Positions 8,506 to 18,667 of a DNA stretch of 64,000 bases are shown here, in pieces (position 1 is the first letter of the stretch; every line of letters starts with the position of its first letter). The position numbers were made by a program, and so were the translations under genes. The notes beneath the pieces are model-generated. The model did not search any database. It saw only the letters and a list, made by a program, of their open reading frames with translations, and was not told where the DNA came from. The stretch is from Spirosoma terrae (GTDB lineage: Bacteria; Bacteroidota; Bacteroidia; Cytophagales; Spirosomataceae), in assembly GCF_010435915.1 (NCBI RefSeq), contig NZ_JAAFZH010000001.1:496001-560000 (forward strand). Direction: 5' to 3'.

Positions 8506-9027
8506 TTAGCTGTATACGACGAGTGTAGTACCGTCAGTAGCGGTTTTGTAGACGGTTAGTCCCTTGCTACCAAAGCTATTTTTGCCCTTGCCCGTCAAAT
8601 CGAACCGAGCGCCATGCTGCGTACAATAGAATTCTGTTTTGTTGAAAATGATGGCCTTTTTAGGCTCATGACTACAGGTTTGGGTAACGGCTACGTAAAC
8701 GTCCGTACTAACCTGTGCTACAACAATGCCGCTTTGAGCTATGTAGCCACCTACGGTTTTTAGAGCAGTCGTTGTTGTCAGGTTGATGGTCAGCAGACGA
8801 TTGGTAATCTTGCTTAAGTCAACCCCCGAACCAGCTGTCGTTGTATTCGAGGCTGGCGATGTTGTTGTGCCACTAGCAACTGTAGATGTTGTTGGTGCTG
8901 TGCTTTGCGAGCCGGGGATTGTCAGCGCATTAACAACCGTATCCTCTTCATGAATACAGGACGTCATGGCGGCCATTAGGGCAGCGCCTGTAAGCCCAAG
9001 GGATTTTAAAAAGTCAAATCGGTTCAT
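8506..9027 (-). CDS. Exported Rieske [2Fe-2S] lipoprotein
   Basis: A 173-residue protein with both halves of the Rieske cluster site: Cys118-Ser-His120 and Cys135-Thr-Gln-His138, the latter in the context FYCTQHGARFD. The N-terminus MNRFDFLKSLGLTGAALMA ends in a lipobox-like MTSC (residues 21-24), so it is probably a lipoprotein. A Ser/Thr-rich linker covers about residues 40-68 before the Rieske domain. I chose ATG at 9027; an in-frame TTG at 9045 gives a less convincing start. It is the first gene of the unit leading to DUF3570, making an extracytoplasmic electron-transfer role likely; its redox partner is unknown. Confidence 0.9.
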   Translation of the reverse strand: MNRFDFLKSLGLTGAALMAAMTSCIHEEDTVVNALTIPGSQSTAPTTSTVASGTTTSPASNTTTAGSGVDLSKITNRLLTINLTTTTALKTVGGYIAQSGIVVAQVSTDVYVAVTQTCSHEPKKAIIFNKTEFYCTQHGARFDLTGKGKNSFGSKGLTVYKTATDGTTLVVYS

Positions 9028-9789
9028 TAGAAGAAATATAGCCAAAAGAATGTCTATTTCTCTAATACGTAATTCTACTTATCTGTGTTTCTGGGTAGAC
9101 ATAAAAATTCGATTAAAAATAGTTCGGTGGCTAATCCCGATAGAAGACTAAATGAAATCGTTGAATTCAATTAAGCTGAACGGCAATTTATTGAAAAGTT
9201 ACCCGGTGCTGAAGAGGGGAGATAAATGCCATCTTATCTGAGAGTTTTCTACACCATCTGCCCTCAGTAACATAAAGTCTGAGCTACTTCAGTTCACAGT
9301 TAGGCATGTTAGGATAATGGGGTGGGGAGAAATCCAACATCTATCAAATTGTGTCTACTTTCGGTTGGTGGTACAATAGTAAGTAATGGATACCATGTTA
9401 GCCCCTGAATTTGTTAATACTACTTAGTTTTGAAATCGCAGTTTTTTTATGATCATTTATCTATGGGATTGATCGGGTTATCCATGTAGAGCTACAGTCA
9501 AAATCATTGCCTTATGTATATTAAGTAAAAATAGTCTGATTTATTTTTTCGAATTCTGTTTATTGTTTTCATGATAAGTAAATATATTTTCAGGGTTCAC
9601 AATAAGGCTATATGGTATAAATACTTATGAGTTTATTGCCTTTTTGTAAGATTTTTAAGAGTTTTAATCTATGATTAGTCCTATTTTTGGTTTAATAAGG
9701 TAAAAAAAAGCTCTATACTCATTAATATAGAGTCAGTAGATAATTAGTGCTTTTTACTTTATCCAATTGAACAAAAACAGGATGATTTC
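9028..9789. other. Long AT-rich intergenic region between Rieske gene and susC
   Basis: About 760 bases without a convincing gene. The right 270 bases are very AT-rich. A -7-like element lies at 9682-9689 and a small hairpin (CTCTATA at 9711-9717 with TATAGAG at 9726-9732) in the presumed susC leader. The promoter of the leftward redox unit must lie near 9030-9150, but I could not identify it. No small RNA can be supported. Confidence 0.5.
9682..9689 (+). promoter_or_regulatory. Possible susC promoter (-7 element)
   Basis: TATTTTTG fits TAnnTTTG and would give a leader of about 95 bases. No good -33 element is found at 19-20 bases upstream, so this is tentative. Confidence 0.3.
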
Positions 9790-12700
9790 ATGAAAAGACG
9801 ATTTACCGAAAAGGGGCCTCTTTGCGGACAAAGGGAGCCTTTGGGGAATAATGGAAGGCGAGTCCGACCATATACCACAGGTATACTGATTGTTTTCTGC
9901 TTATTAACGTCGATTTATTCATTTGCACAATCGAAAATTTCAGGGAAAGTTACTGACGCTCAGGGGATGTCCCTGCCAGGGGTGAGTATTCTGGTGAAAG
10001 GAACAACAACTGGTACGGTTTCATCGGCAGATGGTGGGTACACGCTGAATGTGCCTTCTAAAACTACCACGCTGGTATTCTCCTACATTGGGTTTTTAAC
10101 CCAGGAAATAGGGGTTGATGGAAAAACAGAAATCAACGTAACAATGGCATCGGACGACAAAATGTTGAATGAGGTTGTTGTTGTGGGGTATGGCGAACAG
10201 AAGAAAGAAACCGTAACCGGGTCGGTTGTATCTGTTAAAGGAACTGATCTGGTAAAGTCACCGGCTGTTAACCTGACCAATTCTATTGCGGGGCGAATGC
10301 CGGGCGTTATTGCTACCAACCGTAGTGGTGAGCCTGGCTATGATGGATCGGCAATCCGTATTCGTGGATCGAACACGCTGGGTAACAATGATGCGTTGAT
10401 CGTTATTGACGGAGTACCAGCCCGGGCCGGGGGTATCGATCGTCTGAACCCAGCCGATATCGAAAGTATTTCGGTCCTGAAAGATGCGTCGGCGGCTATC
10501 TATGGTTCGCGGGCGGCTAACGGCGTAATCCTGGTAACGACCAAGCGCGGTAAGACAGGCAAGCCTGAATTGTCGTATACCTTCAACCAGGGATGGGCAC
10601 AGCCGACTGTTATTCCTAAAATGGCGTCAGCCGCTGAATACGCACAGTTGAACAACGAAATCAACGCCTATAACCTGCCCTCACAGTATTGGAAGCCGGC
10701 ACTCGATGCGTTCAACACAACAGGGACATACACCCGCCCAGACAATGGAGCTGTGGCCAAAGCGGCCTATACGCCTGATGAAATCAAGAAGTATCAGGAT
10801 GGTTCCGATCCCTGGAAATATCCCAACACGGATTGGTTCGGCGCTGCCCTGAAAAACTGGTCGCCACAGTCACGCCACACATTGCAGCTCAACGGTGGTG
10901 GTGAAAACATTAAATATCTGGTTTCTGCCAACTATCAGAATCAGGATGCTTATTACAAGAACTCGGCAACGGGCTATAAGCAGTATGATTTCCGCCTGAA
11001 TCTCGATGCCAAGGTCAGCAAGCACATCAGTCTGGTAACGGGTGTCGTTGGTCGTCAGGAAAACCGCTTTTTCCCAACGGTAGGGGCAGGTGATATTTTC
11101 CGAATGCTGATGCGGGGATATCCAAATAAGCCAGCTTACTGGCCTAATGGCTTACCAGCTCCCGATATTGAAAATGGGCAGCAACCAGTACTGGTAACGA
11201 CGAGTGCCACGGGTTACGATCGCGATACACGGTACTACCTGCAAAGCAATGCCACGGTGAATGTCACAAACCCCTGGGTGCCTGGTTTGAAATTTAGCGG
11301 TAGCGTTGCCCTGGACAAATATATTCAGCAGGGGAAACGCTGGCAGACCCCCTGGTACGTTTACAGCTGGGACTACACCTCCTATGATGCGAATAACCAG
11401 CCTCTTTTACAGCGCGTAGCTAAGGGGCCGGCTCAGGCTGAACTGAACCAGTACACCAACGATCAGTTCAATTCGCTGTTGTCGGGGATTTTGTCGTACG
11501 ATCGGAACTTCTCGGGTGATCATGCCATTACGTTGCTGGCCGGTATCACGAAAGAGCAGGGGAACTCAAACGGTTTCTTTGCCTTCCGGAAATACTTTGC
11601 TTCAACGGCTATCGATCAACTCTTTGCCGGTGGTAGTGCCGAGAAAAACTCGGGAAATAGCCCTACGCAAACCCCACTCTGGCAGCGTGCGCGCATGAGT
11701 TATTTTGGTCGTGCTGCGTACAACTACAAAGAACGTTATCTGGTCGAGTTCCTGGGACGCTATGATGGGTCGTACATGTTCCCTGCGTCGAGCCGGTGGG
11801 GCTTCTTCCCTGGTATATCGGCAGGCTGGCGTATTTCTGAAGAAAGTTTCTTCAAGAAAGCCCTTCCAGTCGTTAGCAACCTGAAACTGCGTGCATCATG
11901 GGGGCAGTTGGGTAACGACCAGGTTTACTTCAACAATACGCTGCGGGAATATGATTACTTACCAACCTATGCTTATGGCGACGTTGTTAACGCCAACTGG
12001 GGCTACGTAATTGGTAATCAGGTAGCGCAGACGCTGTACGAAAACGGTGTGCCTAATACGTCCTTAACGTGGGAGGTGGCAAACAATGCCAACATAGGTC
12101 TGGAAGGATCGCTGCTGAACGGTAAGATTTTCTTCGAATTTGATGTGTTCCAGAATAAGCGGTCGAACATTTTATGGCGGAAAAGCGCATCTATTCCTCA
12201 AACCACGGGTGCTACGTTGCCTGCTACCAACATTGGGAAGGTTACCAATAGCGGATATGAGTTTAACGTTGGCTACAATGGTCAGGCGGGTGATTTCAAA
12301 TACAGTGTAAGCGTCAATGGTGGTTACGCAAAGAACACCATTACGTTCTGGGACGAAACACCGGGAGCACCTGAATGGCAACGGTCGACCGGTAAACCCA
12401 TCCCGACGGATGTCAATGACCCGAACCAGCAAAATGGAACACTGATGTACCAGTACGATGGTATTTTCTCTACACAGGCTGATATCGACGCTAACAAAAT
12501 TGATTACAGCGGAGTAGGGGCCAGCACGCTACGTCCTGGCGACATGCGACTCAAGGATATCGACGGTAACGGCAAAATTGATGCTAATGACCGGGTACGG
12601 GCCGATCGGAATAACCTGCCTCGCTTCCAGGGGGGTATCAACGGAAACCTGCGCTGGAAAAACTTCGACCTGACGATTTTGTTCCAGGCGGCAACAGGCG

Positions 12701-13086
12701 GACAGATCTTCCTGCAAACAGAGTCGGGTACGATTGGTAACTTCCTTCAGTACAGCTACGATAACCGATGGACGGTTGATAATCCAAGCACGGTTCATCC
12801 TCGTATCGTTGACCGTAGTAACCAGTACTTCTCCAACGGAACTACCTACTGGCTCAAGAGTACGGACTACATCCGTCTGAAAAACCTGGAGCTGGGTTAT
12901 ACGCTGCCTGCAACGGTGGGCAATCGGATCGGATTGAGCAACCTACGGGTTTACGTGAACGCGCTGAACTTGGCAACGTACGCACCAGCTATGAAAGGAT
13001 TGTTCGATCCAGAGTCGGCTGGCGGTAACGCGCAGTACTACCCGCAGTCGCGCATCATCAACACGGGTCTGTCTCTGAGCTTCTAA
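9790..13086 (+). CDS. SusC/RagA-family TonB-linked outer-membrane transporter
   Basis: SusC-type proteins are TonB-dependent 22-strand barrels that import large ligands captured by a SusD lipoprotein. The 1098-residue protein has an unusually long basic n-region before its signal helix (ILIVFCLLTSIYSFAQ). A CarboxypepD_reg-like domain follows (KISGKVTDAQGMSLPGVSI), then the hallmark VVVVGYGEQKKETVTGSVV. The plug carries LKDASAAIYGSRAANGV and TTKRGK. The barrel has many aromatic strands and ends RIINTGLSLSF. It pairs with susD 89 bases downstream. No glycoside hydrolase, peptidase or sigma/anti-sigma pair is adjacent, so the ligand is unknown. Confidence 0.96.
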   Translation: MKRRFTEKGPLCGQREPLGNNGRRVRPYTTGILIVFCLLTSIYSFAQSKISGKVTDAQGMSLPGVSILVKGTTTGTVSSADGGYTLNVPSKTTTLVFSYIGFLTQEIGVDGKTEINVTMASDDKMLNEVVVVGYGEQKKETVTGSVVSVKGTDLVKSPAVNLTNSIAGRMPGVIATNRSGEPGYDGSAIRIRGSNTLGNNDALIVIDGVPARAGGIDRLNPADIESISVLKDASAAIYGSRAANGVILVTTKRGKTGKPELSYTFNQGWAQPTVIPKMASAAEYAQLNNEINAYNLPSQYWKPALDAFNTTGTYTRPDNGAVAKAAYTPDEIKKYQDGSDPWKYPNTDWFGAALKNWSPQSRHTLQLNGGGENIKYLVSANYQNQDAYYKNSATGYKQYDFRLNLDAKVSKHISLVTGVVGRQENRFFPTVGAGDIFRMLMRGYPNKPAYWPNGLPAPDIENGQQPVLVTTSATGYDRDTRYYLQSNATVNVTNPWVPGLKFSGSVALDKYIQQGKRWQTPWYVYSWDYTSYDANNQPLLQRVAKGPAQAELNQYTNDQFNSLLSGILSYDRNFSGDHAITLLAGITKEQGNSNGFFAFRKYFASTAIDQLFAGGSAEKNSGNSPTQTPLWQRARMSYFGRAAYNYKERYLVEFLGRYDGSYMFPASSRWGFFPGISAGWRISEESFFKKALPVVSNLKLRASWGQLGNDQVYFNNTLREYDYLPTYAYGDVVNANWGYVIGNQVAQTLYENGVPNTSLTWEVANNANIGLEGSLLNGKIFFEFDVFQNKRSNILWRKSASIPQTTGATLPATNIGKVTNSGYEFNVGYNGQAGDFKYSVSVNGGYAKNTITFWDETPGAPEWQRSTGKPIPTDVNDPNQQNGTLMYQYDGIFSTQADIDANKIDYSGVGASTLRPGDMRLKDIDGNGKIDANDRVRADRNNLPRFQGGINGNLRWKNFDLTILFQAATGGQIFLQTESGTIGNFLQYSYDNRWTVDNPSTVHPRIVDRSNQYFSNGTTYWLKSTDYIRLKNLELGYTLPATVGNRIGLSNLRVYVNALNLATYAPAMKGLFDPESAGGNAQYYPQSRIINTGLSLSF

Positions 13087-13175
13087 TCAATGTGTTTAAC
13101 GGCTGAGAGTCGGGGATTGATTGTGTTCGTATTGACGTAACAACTGCTGACCCTCAACCTTCAAATAAGAATCAA

Positions 13176-15029
13176 ATGAATTATACTTTAAAAAGCCTGA
13201 TTGGGGGAGTGCTGTTGGGGGCAACGCTAATCAGCTGTAACCATGACTTCCTGAACACGCAGCCCGTCGATAAAGTGTCGGGTAGCGCTGTCTGGGCAGA
13301 TGCATCCTTGTCGGACGCCTTTGTAACAGATGTGTACAATGGCTTGCGGGATGGTATTCTGGATCAGATGAGCTTTGACTGCCAGACCGATAACGCCCTA
13401 TACAGTTTCGGTAAGCAGGATGTAAACGAAGCCAACGTGAGCCCCTCTAATGTAGGGACTATTAAAAACACGATGGAATGGAGCCCTATGTATCAGCGTA
13501 TCCGGGCCGCCAACATCGCGCTGGCTAACCTGGCTAAGCCGAAATTTGATAATTCGAACGGCATTGCTGATCGGATGAAAGGGGAGATGTATTTCCTGCG
13601 CGCCTATTATCACAATCAATTGCTACGTTATTATGGCGGTATTCCGATCATCAAAACTGCATATACGTTAAACGAAGCGGATTTTAACATTCCTCGTAAT
13701 ACGTATGAAGAGTGTGTAAACGCTATCGTAAGCGATCTGGATTCAGCGGCTATTCTGCTCAAAGGCAGAACAATGGCGGCTGGTCGGGCTACAATGGGAG
13801 CTGCTATGGCTTTGAAAGCCCGCGTACTGCTCTACGCAGCCAGTGATTTGCACGACATTCCAACCGCTAAAACTAAATCGAGTGTAATCGCTAGCGCTAC
13901 TAATCCGGAGTTGCTGGGTTACGTTAGTGGAGACCGGGCTGCTCGCTGGCAGAAAGCAAAGGCTGCCGCCAAAGCGGTTATGGATCTGAACCAGTACGGC
14001 TACAAACTCAACCTGTCGGCCCCGGTTTCTCCGACCGAAGGCCAGCAGAACTACCTCAACTTGTCGCTGTCACGTAATGGAGGAGAAGCCGACGGTATTT
14101 TCCTGAAATACTACATCCGGGCTTCGTTCGACGATTGGGGCTCCTGGTATCCTCGTAACAACATGCCGAACGGTTACCACGGCTGGACATCCAGCCAACC
14201 GACGCAGCAACTCGTTGATAGCTACGAGATGATGGACGGTACGAAGTTCGACTGGAAAAATCCGACGCATGCGGCTGCTCCTTACGAAAACCGTGATCCT
14301 CGTTTCTACCAGTCGATTCTGTACGACGGTGCGCAGTGGAAACCACGCACGCCCGATGGCGCAGGTATCGACCCCGCCGGTCAGATTCAGATGGGCTTCT
14401 ACGAAACCGGAACAGGCGGTGGAACCGTGACTGCCTATGCCGGACTTGATACACGTAACAGTACGATCGAGAACTGGAATGGTACCTGGACCGGTTACGG
14501 CATCCGTCGGTTCATGGACCCTGATCCGACGCTGGTGGATATGAATATCCGTCAGGAAGTTCCATCGATTCAAATCCGGTATACGGAAGTGGTTCTCAAC
14601 TATGCCGAGGCTTGCATGGCCTTAGGCCAGGATGAAGAAGCTCGCACCTGGATCAACCGGGTTCGTTTCCGGGCGGGTATGCCAGCCATGACGGAATCAG
14701 GTGCTGCGCTGATGGCCCGTTATCAGAACGAGCGGAATGTTGAGATGCTGTTCGAAGATCAACGCTTCTACGATGTCCGTCGCTGGATGATTGCGCCAAC
14801 CGCGTTGGGTAGCCAGGCCAAGATTATTGTGATTACGGGTAAGCTCAAACCGGGTAAGTCGGTAACGACCTACAAATACAGTAAGGATAACTATAGCTAT
14901 ACCTATAGCGTACAGGATCTGGGTGTTGGTAAGGAGAACCGCAAGTGGAATGATAAGCTTTACTTCCTGCCCATCAACCGGGATGAGATCAATCGGAACA
15001 GTAAGCTTATTCAGAATCCGGGCTACTAG
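13176..15029 (+). CDS. SusD/RagB-family nutrient-binding lipoprotein
   Basis: SusD lipoproteins cap the SusC barrel and bind the substrate on the cell surface. This 617-residue protein has a lipobox (LISC, then NHDFLNTQP, a classic SusD opening) and the N-terminal helical TPR-like region (RIRAANIALANLAKP, EMYFLRAYYHNQLLRYYGGI). The C-terminal pattern YAEACMALGQDEEARTWINRVRFRAG and FEDQRFYDVRRWM is diagnostic. It is co-transcribed with susC and followed by a strong terminator, so the two form a closed unit. Confidence 0.96.
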   Translation: MNYTLKSLIGGVLLGATLISCNHDFLNTQPVDKVSGSAVWADASLSDAFVTDVYNGLRDGILDQMSFDCQTDNALYSFGKQDVNEANVSPSNVGTIKNTMEWSPMYQRIRAANIALANLAKPKFDNSNGIADRMKGEMYFLRAYYHNQLLRYYGGIPIIKTAYTLNEADFNIPRNTYEECVNAIVSDLDSAAILLKGRTMAAGRATMGAAMALKARVLLYAASDLHDIPTAKTKSSVIASATNPELLGYVSGDRAARWQKAKAAAKAVMDLNQYGYKLNLSAPVSPTEGQQNYLNLSLSRNGGEADGIFLKYYIRASFDDWGSWYPRNNMPNGYHGWTSSQPTQQLVDSYEMMDGTKFDWKNPTHAAAPYENRDPRFYQSILYDGAQWKPRTPDGAGIDPAGQIQMGFYETGTGGGTVTAYAGLDTRNSTIENWNGTWTGYGIRRFMDPDPTLVDMNIRQEVPSIQIRYTEVVLNYAEACMALGQDEEARTWINRVRFRAGMPAMTESGAALMARYQNERNVEMLFEDQRFYDVRRWMIAPTALGSQAKIIVITGKLKPGKSVTTYKYSKDNYSYTYSVQDLGVGKENRKWNDKLYFLPINRDEINRNSKLIQNPGY

Positions 15030-15056
15030 TACTTGTTTATATAAGGGTTGATTCGA

Positions 15057-15087
15057 AATGCCAGCGCTATGTGCGCTGGCATTTTTT
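15057..15087 (+). terminator. Terminator after susD
   Basis: Perfect 11-bp stem (AATGCCAGCGC at 15057-15067, GCGCTGGCATT at 15073-15083), 5-base loop and a T-run: a strong intrinsic terminator. Confidence 0.9.
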
Positions 15088-15124
15088 GACTTATTTTTCG
15101 CCAATTTATATCCTTTATTAAGCT

Positions 15125-18100
15125 GTGAGAACGTTTTTGTGCTGCTCCCTTTTGGTCTGTATTTTTTGGTTAAGTGCCTGTCAGAATGCTGAAAAATCGG
15201 CTGGCCCTCCTGAAGCTCCTTTATTCACGTCGTTAACGCCGGAGCAGACAGGGATTACGTTTGCCAACAATCTGACTGAAGGGTTGAATACGAACGTACT
15301 GATGTATGAATACTTCTACAACGGTGGCGGAGTGGCAGTAGGCGATCTGAACGGCGATGGCTTTGAGGATATTTATTTCAGTGGCAATATGGTGCCCAAC
15401 CAGTTGTATCTGAACAAAGGCCAAACAGGATTAATGCAATTTACAGACGTAACGGCTGCTGCCGGCGTGGCTGGTCGGGAAGGCCCCTGGCGAACGGGCG
15501 TATCAATGGCCGACGTAAACGGCGATGGGCGACTTGATTTATTCGTTTGTTATTCGGGAAGTTTGCCACCATTTAAGCGAGTTCCTCAGTTATTTATCAA
15601 TGAAGGCGTCGATCAACAGGGCGTTCCGCATTTTTCCGATCAGGCAGCACAGTATGGCCTCGCGAATCCGCAACAGTGTACGCAGGGCACCTTTTTTGAC
15701 TATGATCTCGACGGTGATCTGGATTTGTTTTTGCTGAATCATAATCCGCGTCTTTTGCCCGTTCTCGATCCCGGCCCAACAGCTGCCTTGTTGCAGCAGA
15801 GTAACCCAGAAATTGGCGTACGGCTACTACGTAACGTAGGTAATCGCTTTGAGGACGTAACGGAGCGGTCGGGGATTAGCAGTTCGGTGTTGAGTTATGG
15901 GCTTGGGTTAGGCGTTTCTGACTTAAACGGCGATGGATGGCCTGATTTGTACATATCGAATGATTACACGATTCCTGATTATCTCTACCTGAATAATCAT
16001 GATGACCGTGGCAACGGACCGACCTTTACCAACCAACTGAAAAACAGCGTTCGGCATACGTCGCATTTTTCAATGGGTAACGATGTGGCTGATGTGAATA
16101 ATGATGCCCGTCCGGATATTCTGACTCTCGATATGTTGCCCGAAGATAACCGGCGGCAGAAGCTTCTGATGGCGCCCGATAACTACGAAAAGTTCAATCT
16201 AGCAGTAGAATCAGGCTTTCATTATCAGCACATGCGGAATATGTTGCAGCTGAATATGGGCGTTGAGCAGGGTATAACGGGAAACAATCAAACTGGCAAG
16301 GCCGTGCCCATCTTCTCGGAAGTGGGTCAACTGGCTGGCATATCCAATACCGATTGGAGTTGGGCTCCGTTGCTGGCCGATTATGACAATGATGGCTGGA
16401 AAGATCTATACGTAACAAACGGGTATGTTCGGGACTATACGAACCAGGACTTTTTAAAGTTTATGACCGATTACATGCGCAATCGCCCCGCTAACTTTCG
16501 GCGGGAAGACGTTTTGGAACTCGTTCATAAAATCCCATCCTCCAACGTAATGAACTATATGTTTCGGAATCGGGGGGGCGATTCGGCGGGTGACGTTACG
16601 TTCGCCAATGTTGGGTCTGCCTGGGGATTAGCTCAAGCATCGAACAGTACAGGCGCGGCTTATGCGGATCTGGACAACGATGGCGACCTGGATTTGGTGG
16701 TGAACAACACTAATCAGCCTGCCTTTATTTTCCAGAATGAAGCTCGTTCGAAATCCGCGAACCACTATCTATCTGTTCAATTGGTCGGATCAGGAGCTAA
16801 CACAAAAGGGGTGGGCGCAAAGCTAACACTCTACCAGTCTGGTAAACAGCAGTATCTGGAGCAAATGCCAATACGTGGTTATCAATCGAGTGTATCGCCC
16901 CGCTTGCATTTTGGATTAGGTAAGAACGCAACAATTGATTCACTACGTATTGTTTGGCCGAAGGGTAGACAACAGGTACTTAGAGCTGTAAAAGCAGATC
17001 AATTGCTTACAATTGAGGAAAAAAACGCCCAATCGACTTATTCGCCGACCCCGAATACACCGGCTATTTTTAAAGAAGTAAAAGCGCCAATTGCATTTGC
17101 CGATCCGATCAGCTCCGTCAATGACTTTAAACGGCAGACGTTATTGGTTAATGCTCAATCGTTCAATGGCCCGTGTCTGGTAAAAGCTGATGTCAATGGC
17201 GATGGTCGCGAGGATATTTATGCGGGAGGTAGTGGCGATCAGGCGGGTGTTTTATTTATTCAGCAGGCAAATCAGCAGTTTAGCCGCTCGGCACAACCTG
17301 CCTTTGAGGCCGATAACGCCTACAGCGATGCTGACGCTACGTTCTTCGATGCCAATGGTGATGGCTTCCCTGATCTGTATGTGTGTAGCGGTTATTATGG
17401 TGATCTGTCGCTGGGCGATTCGCGTTTGCAGGATCGTCTGTATCTGAACGATGGGAAAGGGCATTTTACAAAAACTGCAGGAGCCTTGCCTGCTATGAGC
17501 ACCAGTGCGGGATGCGTTCGGGCTACCGATATCAATGGCGATGGTAAGCCTGATTTGTTTGTAGGTGGGCGTGTAGTGCCGGGTCGTTATCCTGAAACAC
17601 CGACCAGTTATTTACTCATCAATGAGACAACGAACGGAATTCCTCGTTTTACGGATAAAACAGCGGCACTTGCCCCTATGCTCTCGCAACTGGGTATGGT
17701 TACCGACGCGGCCTGGATAGATCTTAACAAAGACCGAAAGCCGGAACTGGTTGTTGTTGGCGAATGGATGCCGATTACCATACTCAGTTCCGACAATGGC
17801 CGCTTAACGGATCAGACCAAAACATACTTAGATAAAGACTATCGCGGCTGGTGGAATAAGGTATTAATTGATGATTTCAACAACGACGGTCGCCCAGACC
17901 TGATTGTAGGTAATCAGGGGATGAATACACAATGCCGGGCCAGCGACCAGGAGCCAGCCGAATTGTATTACAAAGATTTCGACAATAATGGCAAAATAGA
18001 CCCTATCCTGTGCCTATATGTGCAGGGGAAAAGCTACCCGCATGCCACGCGCGATGAGTTGCTGGAACAGCTCGGTATGCTACGTCATCGGTTTACTAAT

Positions 18101-18544
18101 TACGACAGCTACTCAAACGCTACGTTGACGGATGTATTCAAGAAAGAAGAAATACAGGATGCTAAACGGTTGACGGCTAATTGCTTGACAACAACAGCGT
18201 TTATGAGTACACCGAGCGGAAAACTAACTGAAAAAACGTTGCCGTTATCAGCACAGACCTCACCCGTTTTTACAATCACTTCGTTAGACTATAATCAGGA
18301 TGGGCGCAAGGATTTGTTGCTATGTGGAAACACGACGCAGGTTCGTTTACGATTCGGCCGTTCCGATGCAAACAATGGGCTCCTGATGAAAGGAGACGGT
18401 AAAGGCAATTTTCAGGCTTTGCCGCAAACCCAGTCTGGCTTTGGCGTTGAGGGCGATGTCCGTTCTGTTGTATCGGTGGGAAATAACCTATTGTTTGGTA
18501 TTAATCAGCGACCGCTACAGGCTTACTCTGTCCAGAAACCGTGA
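15125..18544 (+). CDS. FG-GAP/VCBS-repeat lipoprotein with ASPIC/UnbV domain
   Basis: A 1139-residue surface lipoprotein (GTG start; lipobox LSAC near residue 19). It contains about fourteen FG-GAP/VCBS calcium-loop repeats of the form DxNxDGxxD, for example GDLNGDGFED, ADVNGDGRLD, ADLDNDGDLD, ADVNGDGRED and TDINGDGKPD. They fall into a first group of seven (about residues 70-535) and a second group of seven (about 690-1080). Between them is an ASPIC/UnbV domain (GANTKGVGAKLTLYQSG, LHFGLGKNATIDSLRIVWPK). The layout suggests two seven-bladed propellers. Such proteins often accompany SusC/SusD pairs in Bacteroidota; binding of the imported ligand is inferred. A terminator separates it from susD. 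Confidence 0.93.
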   Translation: MRTFLCCSLLVCIFWLSACQNAEKSAGPPEAPLFTSLTPEQTGITFANNLTEGLNTNVLMYEYFYNGGGVAVGDLNGDGFEDIYFSGNMVPNQLYLNKGQTGLMQFTDVTAAAGVAGREGPWRTGVSMADVNGDGRLDLFVCYSGSLPPFKRVPQLFINEGVDQQGVPHFSDQAAQYGLANPQQCTQGTFFDYDLDGDLDLFLLNHNPRLLPVLDPGPTAALLQQSNPEIGVRLLRNVGNRFEDVTERSGISSSVLSYGLGLGVSDLNGDGWPDLYISNDYTIPDYLYLNNHDDRGNGPTFTNQLKNSVRHTSHFSMGNDVADVNNDARPDILTLDMLPEDNRRQKLLMAPDNYEKFNLAVESGFHYQHMRNMLQLNMGVEQGITGNNQTGKAVPIFSEVGQLAGISNTDWSWAPLLADYDNDGWKDLYVTNGYVRDYTNQDFLKFMTDYMRNRPANFRREDVLELVHKIPSSNVMNYMFRNRGGDSAGDVTFANVGSAWGLAQASNSTGAAYADLDNDGDLDLVVNNTNQPAFIFQNEARSKSANHYLSVQLVGSGANTKGVGAKLTLYQSGKQQYLEQMPIRGYQSSVSPRLHFGLGKNATIDSLRIVWPKGRQQVLRAVKADQLLTIEEKNAQSTYSPTPNTPAIFKEVKAPIAFADPISSVNDFKRQTLLVNAQSFNGPCLVKADVNGDGREDIYAGGSGDQAGVLFIQQANQQFSRSAQPAFEADNAYSDADATFFDANGDGFPDLYVCSGYYGDLSLGDSRLQDRLYLNDGKGHFTKTAGALPAMSTSAGCVRATDINGDGKPDLFVGGRVVPGRYPETPTSYLLINETTNGIPRFTDKTAALAPMLSQLGMVTDAAWIDLNKDRKPELVVVGEWMPITILSSDNGRLTDQTKTYLDKDYRGWWNKVLIDDFNNDGRPDLIVGNQGMNTQCRASDQEPAELYYKDFDNNGKIDPILCLYVQGKSYPHATRDELLEQLGMLRHRFTNYDSYSNATLTDVFKKEEIQDAKRLTANCLTTTAFMSTPSGKLTEKTLPLSAQTSPVFTITSLDYNQDGRKDLLLCGNTTQVRLRFGRSDANNGLLMKGDGKGNFQALPQTQSGFGVEGDVRSVVSVGNNLLFGINQRPLQAYSVQKP

Positions 18545-18573
18545 GTGATAAACGAGCTGGCTAAAGCGCAGTT

Positions 18574-18605
18574 AAAAAAGAACACTGAACCCAGTGTTCT
18601 TTTTT
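18574..18605 (+). terminator. Terminator after the FG-GAP lipoprotein gene
   Basis: AAAAAAGAACACTG (18574-18587) pairs perfectly with CAGTGTTCTTTTTT (18592-18605) around a 4-base loop; A-rich before and T-rich after, a textbook terminator. Confidence 0.9.
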
Positions 18606-18667
18606 AACATAATCCCTTATCGTGTAGTTTACATCCATCAGTACGTTTATTCTTATCACGTATATAG

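Noticed and set aside
14056..14573. Long open frames on the minus strand inside susD
   Set aside because: They are antisense to an intact SusD gene with clear family motifs, and their predicted proteins are Arg/His/Ser-rich with no domain.
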